DNA from: Streptomyces sp. UNOB3_S3
GTDB lineage: Bacteria > Actinomycetota > Actinomycetes > Streptomycetales > Streptomycetaceae
Direction of reading: 5' to 3'
Assembly (NCBI RefSeq): GCF_020740895.1
Contig: NZ_JAILXP010000020.1
Location: 1 to 36,354 of the forward strand
DNA: 36,354 nt
Shown: positions 1-8,615 of the stretch, piece after piece
Numbering within the stretch: the stretch's first letter is position 1
Layout: every line of letters starts with the position of its first letter
The notes under the pieces: model-generated
What the model was told of the DNA's origin: nothing
Seen by the model: only the letters and a program-made list of their open reading frames with translations
Database searches by the model: none
Program-made: the position numbers and the translations under genes

Positions 1-67
1 CACGAGATGAACTGCGTACTTGCGGCGCCGCCGGAGCCGGCGCCACCCGTACGCAGTTCATCTCGTG
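1..67. repeat. Perfect 19-bp inverted repeat with nested inner stem at the left edge
   Basis: Bases 1-19 are the exact reverse complement of bases 49-67. Inside the 29-nt loop, bases 24-30 pair with 38-44. The right arm is coding sequence of the permease (Thr-Gln-Phe-Ile-Ser-Trp region just before the first membrane segment), so the left arm is an inverted copy of a coding segment sitting exactly at base 1. A sequence that folds back on itself exactly at an end is typical of chimeric or snap-back read ends. A real hairpin is the less likely alternative. Confidence 0.9.
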
Positions 68-1448
68 GGCGACCCTCGCGATGATGACCACGGCCTCCGT
101 CGCCAACCTCCGCCCGGCGCCCTCCATGGCCCTCTACGGCCTCGCCGCCGTCTTCCTCTACCTCCTCCCCGCCGTCGTCTTCCTGCTGCCGACCGCCCTG
201 GTCTCGGCCGAGCTGGCCTCCGGCTGGACCGGCGGCATCCACCGCTGGGTGAGCGAGGGCCTGGGCAAGCGGCTCGGATTCCTCGCCGTCTGGTGCCAGT
301 TCGCGATGACCATCGCGTACTACCCCAGCCTGCTGGCCTACGTCGCGAGCACCTTCGCGTACGTCATCGACCCGTCCCTCGCGAACAACGGCCTCTACGT
401 CGCGCTCGTCATCGTCGTCGTGTACTGGGCCGGGGTGCTGATCTCCGCGCGCGGTACGAAGGCGGTGGCCGGGCTCTCCAGCGTGGGCCTGGTCGTCGGC
501 ACCCTGCTCCCGGGCGTCGTGCTCGTCGTCCTGGGCATGGTCTTCCTCGCCCAGGGCAACCCGTCGGCCGCGCCCATGGACAGTGGCCACGTCCTCCCGC
601 CGTGGACCGGGCTCGCAAGCCTCGTGCTGATCGTGGGCAACTTCCTGTCGTACGCGGGCATGGAGATGAACGCCGTGCACGTCTCCTCGCTGCGCGAGCC
701 CGGCAAGGAGTACCCGCGCTCGGTCTTCGCCGCCACCGGACTCGTTCTGCTGATCTTCATCCTGCCCGCGCTGGCCATCAGCTGGGTGATGCCGGGCAAG
801 GACCTGAGCCTGACGGCCGGTGTGATGCAGGCCTTCCAGGGCTTCTTCGACCACTTCCACGTGGGCTGGCTGACCAAGGTCGTCGGCGTCCTGCTCGTCG
901 CCGCGGCGCTCGGCGGGATGCTCACCTGGCTGGCCGGACCGTCCCGGGGCCTGCTGATGGTCGCCCGCCAGGAGGGCTATCTGCCGCCCGCCCTCCAGAA
1001 GCTCAACAAGAACGGCGTCCCGCGCAACATCATGGTCGCCCAGGGCGTCCTGACCACGCTGATCGCCCTGCTCTACGCCTTCATCCCCGATGTCTCCAGC
1101 GCGTACTGGATCTTCTCGGTGGTCACGACGCAGATCTACCTCGTCGTCTACCTGCTGATGTTCGCCGCCGCCCTCCGGCTGCGCCGCACCCGCCCCGACC
1201 AGCCGCGCGGCTTCCGGGTCCCGGCCCTGGGCCTCGTCGCCGGCGTCGGCTTCGCCGCCTCCGTGGGGGCCATGTTCATCGGCTTCGTACCGCCGGAGCA
1301 GTTCGGCGGCCAGCCGATGTGGCGTTATCTGCTCATCGTCGGCGGCGGGTTGCTGACGCTCGGCTTCCTCGTGCCGCTGGCCTTCCTCGCCCTCCGCAAG
1401 CCGCACTGGGTGACGGCCGGGCACCGGGAGACCACGCCCGTCGAGTAG
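3..1448 (+). CDS. APC-superfamily amino-acid permease (glutamate/GABA-antiporter type), 5' end missing
   Basis: An integral membrane transporter, probably an amino-acid/cation symporter or an exchanger of the GadC-like APC group. The reading frame is open from base 3 with no ATG, GTG or TTG before 81, and the ATG at 81 would cut into the first membrane segment, so the true start lies left of the window. About 12 hydrophobic segments are visible. Motifs typical of the GadC-like group are SYAGMEMNAVHV followed by EPGKEYPRS, then WLAGPSRGLL, GYLPPALQ and NIMVAQG. The first codons fall in the edge inverted repeat and should not be trusted. A hairpin follows the stop. The substrate cannot be read from the sequence, and a link to the nitrogen genes downstream is only a guess. 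Confidence 0.85.
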   Translation, partial: RDELRTCGAAGAGATRTQFISWATLAMMTTASVANLRPAPSMALYGLAAVFLYLLPAVVFLLPTALVSAELASGWTGGIHRWVSEGLGKRLGFLAVWCQFAMTIAYYPSLLAYVASTFAYVIDPSLANNGLYVALVIVVVYWAGVLISARGTKAVAGLSSVGLVVGTLLPGVVLVVLGMVFLAQGNPSAAPMDSGHVLPPWTGLASLVLIVGNFLSYAGMEMNAVHVSSLREPGKEYPRSVFAATGLVLLIFILPALAISWVMPGKDLSLTAGVMQAFQGFFDHFHVGWLTKVVGVLLVAAALGGMLTWLAGPSRGLLMVARQEGYLPPALQKLNKNGVPRNIMVAQGVLTTLIALLYAFIPDVSSAYWIFSVVTTQIYLVVYLLMFAAALRLRRTRPDQPRGFRVPALGLVAGVGFAASVGAMFIGFVPPEQFGGQPMWRYLLIVGGGLLTLGFLVPLAFLALRKPHWVTAGHRETTPVE

Positions 1449-1468
1449 CTTGTCGGTGCTCTCCGAAC

Positions 1469-1492
1469 CCGGCCGACGACGACGTCGGCCGG
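1469..1492 (+). terminator. Hairpin downstream of the permease gene
   Basis: CCGGCCGACG (1469-1478) pairs perfectly with CGTCGGCCGG (1483-1492) around a 4-nt loop. It starts 20 nt after the permease stop and ends 24 nt before the next start. There is no U-tract, which is usual for Streptomyces hairpin terminators. Confidence 0.55.
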
Positions 1493-1516
1493 CGGGGACG
1501 GACCGAGGGGGACTCG

Positions 1517-2425
1517 ATGAGCGCTACGGGCGGCGGTACGCACGGCACGGAACGGCCACCGGGGCCGCCGCCGGGGCGGATGCTGCGGGTCGGCGGCGTG
1601 CCCCTGCACGTGCTGCGCGAGGGCTCGGGGCCCGTGTGCGTCCTCAGCGCCGGCCTTGGCATGGGCTGGTTCGACTGGGAGCCGGTCGTCCCCCTGCTCA
1701 CCCCGCACCGCACGGTCGTCCGCTTCGACCGCCCCGGGCTCGGCTTCAGCGCCCCGCCGCTGGAACCCCCCACCGCCGCCGCCGAGGCCGCCCGGATGGC
1801 GGGCGTCCTCGACGCGCTGGACCTGCCGGGCCCGGCCACGGTCGTCGGCCACTCCCTCGCCGGCTTCCATGTCGAGGCCTACGCCCGGATGTACCCGGAG
1901 CGCACGGCCGGGCTCGTCCTCGTCGACGCCAGCGTCGTACCGGACGCCCGGCCCGTGCCCGGCCGCGAACTGCGCACCGCCGCCGCCCGGGTGCGCGGCC
2001 GGGCCTTCGCCGCCGCCGGCCTGCCGCGCGCCCTCGGCCCGGCCCTCCGCCGCCTCGCCGTCCGCGCCGCCTCCGTCACGCGCCACGACCCCGCGGACGA
2101 GGAACTGGTGCGCCGGACGTACGGCACCGCGCGCGTGGCGCGCGCCATCGTCATGGAGAACGCCCGCTACCGCGACGTCGCCGCCGAACTCGAGGACCTG
2201 CGCGCCCACCACGGGCTGCCGCCCGTCCCGGTCACCGTCCTCGCCGCCTCCCCGGGCACCGGCTCCGCCGAGGAACGCCGCTGGCTGGAGCGCCAGCGCA
2301 CCCTCGCCGACCGCCTCGACGGCCGCTTCGAGGCCGTCGCCCCGGCCGGCCACCTGCTGATGTACGACCGCCCGCAGGCCATCGCGGCGGCCGTGCTGGC
2401 GACTCCGTTCATACGGGCCGCCTGA
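1517..2425 (+). CDS. Alpha/beta-fold hydrolase
   Basis: A 302-aa cytoplasmic alpha/beta-hydrolase-fold protein. The visible signature is the nucleophile elbow GHSLAG with Ser113, the oxyanion-side motif DRPGLG at 71-76, a likely acid in LVLVDAS shortly after the elbow, and a C-terminal catalytic His in the PAGHLLMYDRP segment. There is no signal peptide; the first 20 residues are Gly/Pro-rich. The ATG at 1517 was chosen because a GAGGGG ribosome site lies just upstream; the same frame is open further 5' only as a shadow of the permease gene. The family contains esterases, lactonases and haloperoxidase-like enzymes, so the substrate is not predictable. It is bounded by hairpins on both sides and is probably monocistronic. 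Confidence 0.85.
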   Translation: MSATGGGTHGTERPPGPPPGRMLRVGGVPLHVLREGSGPVCVLSAGLGMGWFDWEPVVPLLTPHRTVVRFDRPGLGFSAPPLEPPTAAAEAARMAGVLDALDLPGPATVVGHSLAGFHVEAYARMYPERTAGLVLVDASVVPDARPVPGRELRTAAARVRGRAFAAAGLPRALGPALRRLAVRAASVTRHDPADEELVRRTYGTARVARAIVMENARYRDVAAELEDLRAHHGLPPVPVTVLAASPGTGSAEERRWLERQRTLADRLDGRFEAVAPAGHLLMYDRPQAIAAAVLATPFIRAA

Positions 2426-2461
2426 GGACGGACCGCCTCACAGCCGGACCCCGCGCGGCGC

Positions 2462-2488
2462 CACCCGGTCGGCGGCTGCCGACGGGTG
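2462..2488 (+). terminator. Bulged hairpin after the alpha/beta-hydrolase gene
   Basis: GTCGGC (2468-2473) pairs with GCCGAC (2478-2483) around a GGCT loop. The stem continues after a 1-nt bulge with 2462-2466 against 2484-2488, giving 11 bp. It lies 36 nt after the hydrolase stop, which suits a terminator. Confidence 0.5.
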
Positions 2489-2551
2489 CGGCGCGGCGGG
2501 CTGCGCGAGGGTGGGCGGCGGAACGCACCGCCGCGGCGAAGGAGCACCCAC

Positions 2552-3034
2552 GTGAGCACGGAGCACCACGACACCCCCTTCACCGGTGCGCTGGACCGCG
2601 GCACCCGGTACGTCATCCGGTGGCGGAACGACCCGCGCTACGTCCTCTGCGGGCACGCCACCGAGGGCTTCGTCGACGTCCGCGACCGCGCCACCGTCTC
2701 CGCACGGCACTGCGCCTGGCACATCGACGCGGACACCGGGATCGTCACCCTCGCCGCCGACGCCGAGGAGTACGTCCCCCGGGTCCTCACCCTCCTCATC
2801 GGCCCCTCCGGCCACGGCCCGGCCCTCCGCCGCCTCGCCACCCCCGCCGGCCGCGACCAGCGCTGGAACTGGACCGGCCGCGCCCTCCTCAGCCACAAGC
2901 ACTCCACCGCCGATAAACTCGCCGTCCACGTCGGCCACCGGGTGGGCGAGGGCGCCTACGGCCTCAAGATGGTCCTACCGGGCAACGACGGCCCGGACCA
3001 CGAGTGGGAACTGACGCGGGCGGGCGCCGTGTGA
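2552..3034 (+). CDS. Protein of unknown function (160 aa)
   Basis: The start is GTG at 2552, preceded by GAAGGAG at 2538-2544. The frame is open further upstream, but no start there has a ribosome site. The product has no signal peptide or membrane segment and is rich in Arg, His and Asp. Trp and Gly are spread regularly (RYVIRWRNDPRY, CAWHIDADTG, RWNWTGRALLSHKHSTADK), which suggests a small beta-rich domain. I do not recognise a family. It is convergent with the Uma2-family gene and separated from it by only 20 nt. Codon use is normal for the window, so it is very likely a real gene. Confidence 0.7.
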   Translation: MSTEHHDTPFTGALDRGTRYVIRWRNDPRYVLCGHATEGFVDVRDRATVSARHCAWHIDADTGIVTLAADAEEYVPRVLTLLIGPSGHGPALRRLATPAGRDQRWNWTGRALLSHKHSTADKLAVHVGHRVGEGAYGLKMVLPGNDGPDHEWELTRAGAV

Positions 3035-3054
3035 GGGGTCGTCCGGGGGCCGGC

Positions 3055-3636
3055 TCAGCGCACCCAGTCCTTGAGGGGCTCGGTGTCCAGCTCGATGCCC
3101 ACCGGGTCGGGGAGGGCCAGCGGCTTGCCGAAGGGGACGATCCGGACCTGCTCGTAGCGGACGCCGTCGGGGTCGCTGTACACGACGGCCTCGCAGGTGT
3201 CCCGGTCGATCAGGAGATACACCGGGATCCCGGCCTCGGCGTAGGCGCGGGGCTTCTCGGAGCGGTCGCGCCGGTCGGTGTCCGAGTCGTAGGAGGTGAC
3301 CTCCACGACCATGAGCACGCCCTCGGTGGAGGCCCACTCACCCTGACCGACGAAGGCGTCGCTGGGCGCGAGCGTGCCGTCCGGGCGGGCATTCCCCTTG
3401 TGATAGGTAGGGAGCTTCAGACCCTGGCCGTGCAGGAACAGCTCGGGACGCGCCTGGACGCAGACGCGTGTCAGCCACTGGATGACGCGGCCGTGGCAGC
3501 CGTCCGGCACGGGCTTGACGCCCAGTTTCCCGTTGATGAACTCCAGGCGCACGCCCTCCACGGTGCGGGCGGCCAGGCGCGTGAACTCCTCGAACTCCTC
3601 GGGCAGCATCTGCGGCCGGTCGGAAATCGCGGTCAT
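3055..3636 (-). CDS. Uma2 family (DUF820) putative nuclease-fold protein
   Basis: A 193-aa protein of the Uma2/DUF820 family, which has a PD-(D/E)XK-type restriction-endonuclease fold and is strongly expanded in Streptomyces. The acidic core is visible: RPDGTLAPSDAFV with Asp86, VVEVTS with Glu112, and the Lys of EKPRAYAEAGIPVY at 128, followed by the LLIDRD beta-strand. Start: ATG at 3636 preceded by GGGAGGAC. An in-frame start 66 nt upstream (3702) lacks a comparable ribosome site. The biological role of the family is not established; the nuclease activity is inferred from the fold. It is divergent from glnA2, sharing a 220-nt promoter region. Confidence 0.85.
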   Translation of the reverse strand: MTAISDRPQMLPEEFEEFTRLAARTVEGVRLEFINGKLGVKPVPDGCHGRVIQWLTRVCVQARPELFLHGQGLKLPTYHKGNARPDGTLAPSDAFVGQGEWASTEGVLMVVEVTSYDSDTDRRDRSEKPRAYAEAGIPVYLLIDRDTCEAVVYSDPDGVRYEQVRIVPFGKPLALPDPVGIELDTEPLKDWVR

Positions 3637-3856
3637 CAGGCGTCCTCCCTCGCTCCGTCTCGGACGATAGCGGACTACGTACCGGTATGCGATCAGCAGC
3701 ACTTTTCATATGGGCATAAGTACGATGCACTCAGGGAGCCGAAGGGGAAGCGGCGTCGTCCGGAAACCCACAGGTAACCCGGGGACGTGATACTCAAGGT
3801 CCAGCCCGTGCCCGCACCCGGTGAACGAGCCGTCTGACCTGCAAGGATAGGTAGCT
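3637..3856. promoter_or_regulatory. Divergent intergenic region between the Uma2 gene and glnA2
   Basis: A 220-nt gap between divergent starts, with an AT-rich patch at about 3700-3722 in an otherwise GC-rich window. That is the likely place for one or both promoters. The glnA2 ribosome site AAGGA is at 3842-3846. I see no convincing GlnR box (GTNAC, 6 nt, GAAAC type) and no credible small gene; the longest plus-strand ATG frame here is 26 codons. Confidence 0.4.
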
Positions 3857-5218
3857 ATGGATAAGCAGCAGGAGTTCGTGCTCCGCACGCTCGAAGAGCG
3901 CGACATCCGGTTCGTCCGGCTGTGGTTCACCGACGTCCTCGGCTACCTCAAGTCCGTGGCCGTGGCCCCCGCCGAGCTGGAGCAGGCATTCGACGAGGGC
4001 ATCGGCTTCGACGGCTCGGCGATCGAGGGCTTCGCGCGGGTGTACGAATCGGACATGATCGCCAAGCCGGATCCGGGCACCTTCCAGATCCTGCCGTGGC
4101 GCGCCGAGGCACCCGGCACCGCCCGGATGTTCTGCGACATCCTGATGCCGGACGGGTCCCCGTCGTACGCCGACCCGCGCTACGTCCTCAAGCGGATCCT
4201 GGCCAAGACCTCCGACCTCGGGTTCACCTTCTACACCCACCCCGAGATCGAGTTCTTCCTGCTCAAGGACAAGCCCGTCGACGGCACCCGCCCGGTGCCC
4301 GCCGACTCCTCCGGCTACTTCGACCACACGCCCACCGGCGTCGGCATGGACTTCCGCCGCCAGGCCATCACGATGCTCGAATCCATGGGCATCTCGGTCG
4401 AGTTCAGCCACCACGAGGGCGCCCCCGGCCAGCAGGAGATCGACCTGCGCTACGCCGACGCGCTCTCCACCGCCGACAACATCATGACCTTCCGGATCGT
4501 GATGAAGCAGGTGGCGCTGGAGCAGGGCGTGCACGCCACGTTCATGCCCAAGCCGTTCTCGGACTTCCCGGGCTCCGGCATGCACACCCACCTGTCCCTC
4601 TTCGAGGGCGACCGCAACGCCTTCCACGAGTCCGGCGCCGAGTACCAGCTCTCCAAGGTCGGCAAGTCCTTCATCGCCGGACTGCTCCGCCACGCGGGCG
4701 AGATCTCCGCCGTCACCAACCAGTGGGTCAACTCCTACAAGCGCATCTGGGGCGGCTCCAAGCGCACCGCCGGCGCCGGCGGCGAGGCCCCCTCGTACAT
4801 CTGCTGGGGCCACAACAACCGCTCCGCGCTCATCCGCGTGCCCATGTACAAGCCCGGCAAGACCGGCTCCACCCGGGTCGAGGTCCGCTCCATCGACTCC
4901 GGCGCCAACCCCTACCTGACCTACGCCGTCCTCCTCGCGGCGGGTCTCAAGGGCATCGAGGAGGGGTACGAACTCCCCGCGGGCGCCGACGACGACGTGT
5001 GGGCGCTGTCCGACGCCGAGCGCCGGGCCATGGGGATCGAACCGCTGCCGCAGAACCTCGGCGAGGCCATCGAGCTGATGGAGCGCAGCGAACTGGTCGC
5101 CGAGACCCTCGGTGAGCACGTCTTCGACTTCTTCCTGCGCAACAAGAAGCAGGAATGGGAGGAGTACCGGTCGGAAGTGACCGCGTTCGAGCTGCGCAAG
5201 ATGCTGCCGGTGCTCTGA
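3857..5218 (+). CDS. glnA2: GlnA2: glutamine-synthetase-like ligase (gamma-glutamylpolyamine synthetase type)
   Basis: A 453-aa GS-I-fold ligase that joins an amine to the gamma-carboxyl of glutamate using ATP. Visible GS motifs are GFDGSAIEGF near the N-terminus, the metal-site HPEIEFFL (Glu130 and Glu132), EGAPGQQEIDLRY, GSGMHTHLSLF (His243/His245), NRSALIRVP and VEVRSIDSGANPYL. Where regulated GS-I beta enzymes carry the adenylylated Tyr of the NLYDLP motif, this protein reads DDDVWALS with Trp382, so it should not be a GlnE substrate. It closely matches S. coelicolor GlnA2, which has been reported to act as a gamma-glutamylpolyamine synthetase rather than a true GS. ATG 3857 has AAGGA upstream. 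glnE follows 37 nt after the stop and is probably co-transcribed. Confidence 0.9.
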   Translation: MDKQQEFVLRTLEERDIRFVRLWFTDVLGYLKSVAVAPAELEQAFDEGIGFDGSAIEGFARVYESDMIAKPDPGTFQILPWRAEAPGTARMFCDILMPDGSPSYADPRYVLKRILAKTSDLGFTFYTHPEIEFFLLKDKPVDGTRPVPADSSGYFDHTPTGVGMDFRRQAITMLESMGISVEFSHHEGAPGQQEIDLRYADALSTADNIMTFRIVMKQVALEQGVHATFMPKPFSDFPGSGMHTHLSLFEGDRNAFHESGAEYQLSKVGKSFIAGLLRHAGEISAVTNQWVNSYKRIWGGSKRTAGAGGEAPSYICWGHNNRSALIRVPMYKPGKTGSTRVEVRSIDSGANPYLTYAVLLAAGLKGIEEGYELPAGADDDVWALSDAERRAMGIEPLPQNLGEAIELMERSELVAETLGEHVFDFFLRNKKQEWEEYRSEVTAFELRKMLPVL

Positions 5219-5255
5219 CCCCGGCCACCCCGCACCACCGGCGAGAGGACCGGCG

Positions 5256-8200
5256 ATGACCGTGCCCGACGGGCGCCGCAGCAGTACGTACAGCCGGCTG
5301 CTGCGCTGCGGGTTCACCGCCGTGGCCGAGGCCGAGCGGCTCCTGGGGACCCCCGCGCTGGGGTCCCTGGGCGCCGACGCGGTCCTCCTCGACGCCCTCG
5401 GCGCCACGGCCGACCCCGATCTCGCGCTGCGCGGGCTGGCCCGGCTCGCCGAGTCCCTCGCCGCCCGGGACGACGCCGACCGGCAGGCCCTGCTCGACAC
5501 CCTCGCCGCCGCCAAGCCGCTGCGCGACCGGCTGCTGGGCGTCCTCGGGGCGTCCGAGGCGCTCGGCGACCACCTCGCCCGGCACCCCGGCGACTGGCAC
5601 GCCCTCGACAGCTTCGAGGCGGCCGACCTCCACCCGGCGGTCCCCGAGTTCGAACGGTCCCTCGCCGACGGCGCCCGCCGGGGCCGGGAGGCCGGGCTGG
5701 TGCCCGCCGACGCCCTGCGCGCCGCCTACCGGCGCGCCCTCCTCGGCATAGCGGCCCGCGACGTCAGCGGCAGCACCGACGTGGCCGAGGCCGCCGCCGA
5801 ACTCGCCGACCTGGCCACCGCCACCCTCCGCGCCGCCCTCGCCATCGCCGCCGAGGAACAGCCGGCCGACGCCGCCGCCTGCCGGCTCGCCGTCATCGGC
5901 ATGGGCAAGTGCGGCGGCCGCGAGCTCAACTACGTCTCCGACGTCGACGTCATCTTCGTCGCCGAGGCCCGCGACGGCACCGCCGAGGCCACCGCCCTGC
6001 GCTCCGCCACCCGCCTCGCCTCCCGGATGATGCGGATCTGCTCCGATGTCACCCCCGAGGGCACCATCTGGACCGTCGACGCCAACCTCCGCCCCGAAGG
6101 CCGCAACGGCCCCCTGGTGCGCACCCTCTCCAGCCATCTCGCCTACTACCAGCGCTGGGCCAAGACCTGGGAGTTCCAGGCCCTCCTCAAGGCCCGGCCC
6201 GTCGCCGGCGACCTCGCCCTCGGCCAGGACTACGTCGACACCCTCTCCCCGCTCGTCTGGCAGGCCGCCGAACGCGACAACTTCGTCACCGACGTCCAGG
6301 AGATGCGCCGCCGCGTCATCGACTCCATCCCCGCCGCCCAGGTCGACCGCGAGATCAAACTCGGCCCCGGCGGCCTGCGGGACGTGGAATTCGCCGTCCA
6401 GCTCCTCCAGTTGGTGCACGGACGCAGCGACGCCACCCTCCGCCCCGGGTCCACCCTCGACGCGCTCGACGCCCTCGCCGCCGGCGGCTACGTGGGCCGC
6501 GCCGACGCCAAGTCCCTGGGTGAGGCCTACCGCTTCCTGCGCACCATGGAGCACCACATCCAGCTCCACCGGCTGCGCCGCACCCACCTCGTGCCCGACC
6601 GCGAGGCGGACCTCCGCCGCCTGGGCCGCTCCCTTGGCCGTACGTACGAGTGGCCCCCGGGCAAGGAACCCGTCGCCGAGTTCGGCCGGCAGTGGAAGCT
6701 CCACGCCCGCGAGGTGCGCCGGCTCCACGAGAAGCTGTTCTACCGGCCGCTGCTCGACGCCGTCGCCCAGCTGGAACCCGGCGAGATCCGGCTCAGCCCC
6801 AAGGCCGCCGGCCAGCGCCTGGCGGCCCTCGGCTACGCCGACCCCGCCGCCGCCCTCCGCCACCTGGAGGCCCTCGCCTCCGGCGTCACCCGCAAGGCGG
6901 CCATCCAGCGCACGCTGCTGCCCGTGCTGCTGGGCTGGTTCGCCGACTCCGCCGATCCCGACGCCGGCCTGCTCAACTTCCACAAGGTCTCCGACGCCCT
7001 CGGCCGGACCCCCTGGTACCTGCGGCTGCTGCGCGACGAGGGCGCCGCCGCCGAGAACCTCGCCCGGGTCCTCTCCGCCGGCCGGCTCGCCCCCGACCTG
7101 CTGCTGCGCGCCCCCGAGGCCGTCGCCCTCCTCGGCGACTCCGGCGGTCTGCGCCCACGCGGCCGCGAGGCCCTGGAACAGGAGGTCCTCGCCGCGGTGG
7201 GCCGCGCCGAGGACGCCGAGGCGGCCATCGTCGCGGTGCGCGGCGTACGCCGCCGCGAGCTGTTCCGCACCGCGGCCGCCGACATCATCGGCGCCTACGG
7301 GCACGCCGGCTCCGCCTCCCGCGCCCACGCCTCCGGCGAGCACGGCACCGGCTCGCGCGGCGCCGCCGAGACCGCCGGGAACGACCACGCCGCCCGCGCC
7401 GGCGTCGTCGGCGACGCCGTCTCCGACGTCAACGCCGCCGCCATCGCCGGCGCCCTGCGCGCGGCCGTCCGGGGCGAGTGGGGCGACACCCTGCCCACCC
7501 GGTTCGCGGTCATCGGCATGGGCCGCTTCGGCGGCCACGAGCAGGGCTACGGCTCCGACGCGGACGTCCTGTTCGTCCACGAGCCGCGCGACGGCGTCTC
7601 CGACGAGGACGCCGCCAAGGCCGCCTTCGCCGTCGCCGGCGAGATGCGCCGGCTGCTCCAGCTTCCCACCACCGACCCGCCGCTGCTCGTCGACGCCGGC
7701 CTGCGGCCCGAGGGCAAGTCCGGGCCCATAGTCCGCAGCCTCGCCTCCTACGCCGCCTACTACCGGCGCTGGTCGCTGGTGTGGGAGAGCCAGGCCCTGC
7801 TGCGCGCCGAGCCCGTCGCGGGCGACCCCGACCTGGGCCGGCGGTTCATCGAACTGATCGACCCGCTGCGCTACCCCGCCGAGGGCCTCGGCGAGGACGC
7901 CGTCCGCGAGATCCGCCGGCTGAAGGCCCGCATGGAGTCCGAGCGGCTGCCGCGCGGCGCCGACCCCACCACCCACACCAAGCTGGGGCGCGGCGGCCTC
8001 TCGGACGTCGAATGGACCGTCCAGCTGCTCCAGATGCGGCACGGCTGGGCCGAGCCCGGCCTGCGCACCACCCGCACCCGCGACGCCCTCGCCGCGGCCC
8101 ACGCGGCCGGGCTGCTCACCACCGAGGAGGCCCGCATCCTCGACGAGGCATGGGTGCTGGCGACCAGCGTGCGCAACGCGGTGATGCTCGTGCGCGGGCG

Positions 8201-8369
8201 GGCCGGCGACACGTTCCCGGGCGAGGCGCGGGAACTGGCGGCGGTGGGAAGGTACCTGGGGTATCCGCCGGGGCACGGTGGGGAGATGCTCGACGACTAC
8301 CGTCGTACGACGCGGCGGGCGCGGGCGGTTGTGGAGGACCTGTTCTACGGGAGCCCGGGCCCCCGCTGA
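5256..8369 (+). CDS. glnE: GlnE: bifunctional [glutamine synthetase] adenylyltransferase/deadenylylase
   Basis: A 1037-aa enzyme that adds AMP to a Tyr of glutamine synthetase and removes it, setting GS activity to nitrogen status. Both nucleotidyltransferase domains are present. The N-terminal (deadenylylating) one has GMGKCGGRELNYVSDVD at 215-231, and the C-terminal (adenylylating) one has GMGRFGGHEQGYGSDAD at 754-770. Each is followed by its helical GlnD-type domain (PGGLRDVEFAVQLLQ; RGGLSDVEWTVQLLQ). The linker before the second domain, about residues 690-730, is Ala/Gly/His-rich and looks longer than I would expect. A GAGAGGA ribosome site precedes ATG 5256. The adjacent GlnA2 lacks the target Tyr, so the real target GS must be encoded outside the window. 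A hairpin overlaps the stop codon. Confidence 0.95.
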   Translation: MTVPDGRRSSTYSRLLRCGFTAVAEAERLLGTPALGSLGADAVLLDALGATADPDLALRGLARLAESLAARDDADRQALLDTLAAAKPLRDRLLGVLGASEALGDHLARHPGDWHALDSFEAADLHPAVPEFERSLADGARRGREAGLVPADALRAAYRRALLGIAARDVSGSTDVAEAAAELADLATATLRAALAIAAEEQPADAAACRLAVIGMGKCGGRELNYVSDVDVIFVAEARDGTAEATALRSATRLASRMMRICSDVTPEGTIWTVDANLRPEGRNGPLVRTLSSHLAYYQRWAKTWEFQALLKARPVAGDLALGQDYVDTLSPLVWQAAERDNFVTDVQEMRRRVIDSIPAAQVDREIKLGPGGLRDVEFAVQLLQLVHGRSDATLRPGSTLDALDALAAGGYVGRADAKSLGEAYRFLRTMEHHIQLHRLRRTHLVPDREADLRRLGRSLGRTYEWPPGKEPVAEFGRQWKLHAREVRRLHEKLFYRPLLDAVAQLEPGEIRLSPKAAGQRLAALGYADPAAALRHLEALASGVTRKAAIQRTLLPVLLGWFADSADPDAGLLNFHKVSDALGRTPWYLRLLRDEGAAAENLARVLSAGRLAPDLLLRAPEAVALLGDSGGLRPRGREALEQEVLAAVGRAEDAEAAIVAVRGVRRRELFRTAAADIIGAYGHAGSASRAHASGEHGTGSRGAAETAGNDHAARAGVVGDAVSDVNAAAIAGALRAAVRGEWGDTLPTRFAVIGMGRFGGHEQGYGSDADVLFVHEPRDGVSDEDAAKAAFAVAGEMRRLLQLPTTDPPLLVDAGLRPEGKSGPIVRSLASYAAYYRRWSLVWESQALLRAEPVAGDPDLGRRFIELIDPLRYPAEGLGEDAVREIRRLKARMESERLPRGADPTTHTKLGRGGLSDVEWTVQLLQMRHGWAEPGLRTTRTRDALAAAHAAGLLTTEEARILDEAWVLATSVRNAVMLVRGRAGDTFPGEARELAAVGRYLGYPPGHGGEMLDDYRRTTRRARAVVEDLFYGSPGPR

Positions 8370-8383
8370 GCGGGGACCCGGGC
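8353..8383 (+). terminator. Hairpin overlapping the glnE stop codon
   Basis: Bases 8353-8366 pair with 8370-8383 over 14 positions with one C/A mismatch. The 3-nt loop is the TGA stop codon itself. The strong GC stem suits a terminator, although a stop codon in the loop is unusual. Confidence 0.5.
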
Positions 8384-8615
8384 GTTCGGGGCAGGGGTTG
8401 CTACCTCCTGCTGGCCCGCCAGTACCGGTCCATGGCCTCAAGAGCATGGTGTGAATTCGTGTCGGACGTAAAGGCTGAAGGCTCCCTTCCCTGACCCAGA
8501 GGCGTGCAGATAGCCCCGACGGTGCCCCAGGAGGGATATCAGGGCCGTGAGGGCGAAAGAGTCCCCGGGGTGCCCCGGGGACTCCTCCGTCCAGGAAGCT
8601 CGTCGGCGCCGCCAG
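8370..8615. other. Intergenic stretch after glnE, no gene seen
   Basis: A 246-nt region between convergent genes. Apart from the two hairpins listed (8353-8383 and 8559-8584), I see no gene or recognisable RNA. Base composition becomes less GC-biased from here to about 9.7 kb than in glnE. Confidence 0.5.
8559..8584. terminator. 12-bp perfect hairpin between convergent glnE and the zinc-ribbon genes
   Basis: GAGTCCCCGGGG (8559-8570) is followed by TG and then its exact reverse complement (8573-8584). It sits 31 nt past the end of the minus-strand 72-aa gene and about 190 nt past glnE, so it could end transcription from both sides. Confidence 0.6.

Noticed and set aside
3637..3856. GlnR-binding site upstream of glnA2
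   Set aside because: No sequence with both half-sites of the GTNAC-N6-GAAAC type could be found by eye.
4947..8447. 1166-codon open frame antisense to glnE
   Set aside because: It is a mirror of the high-GC third positions of glnE; the product is a Gly/Val/Ala/Glu-rich sequence without domains.
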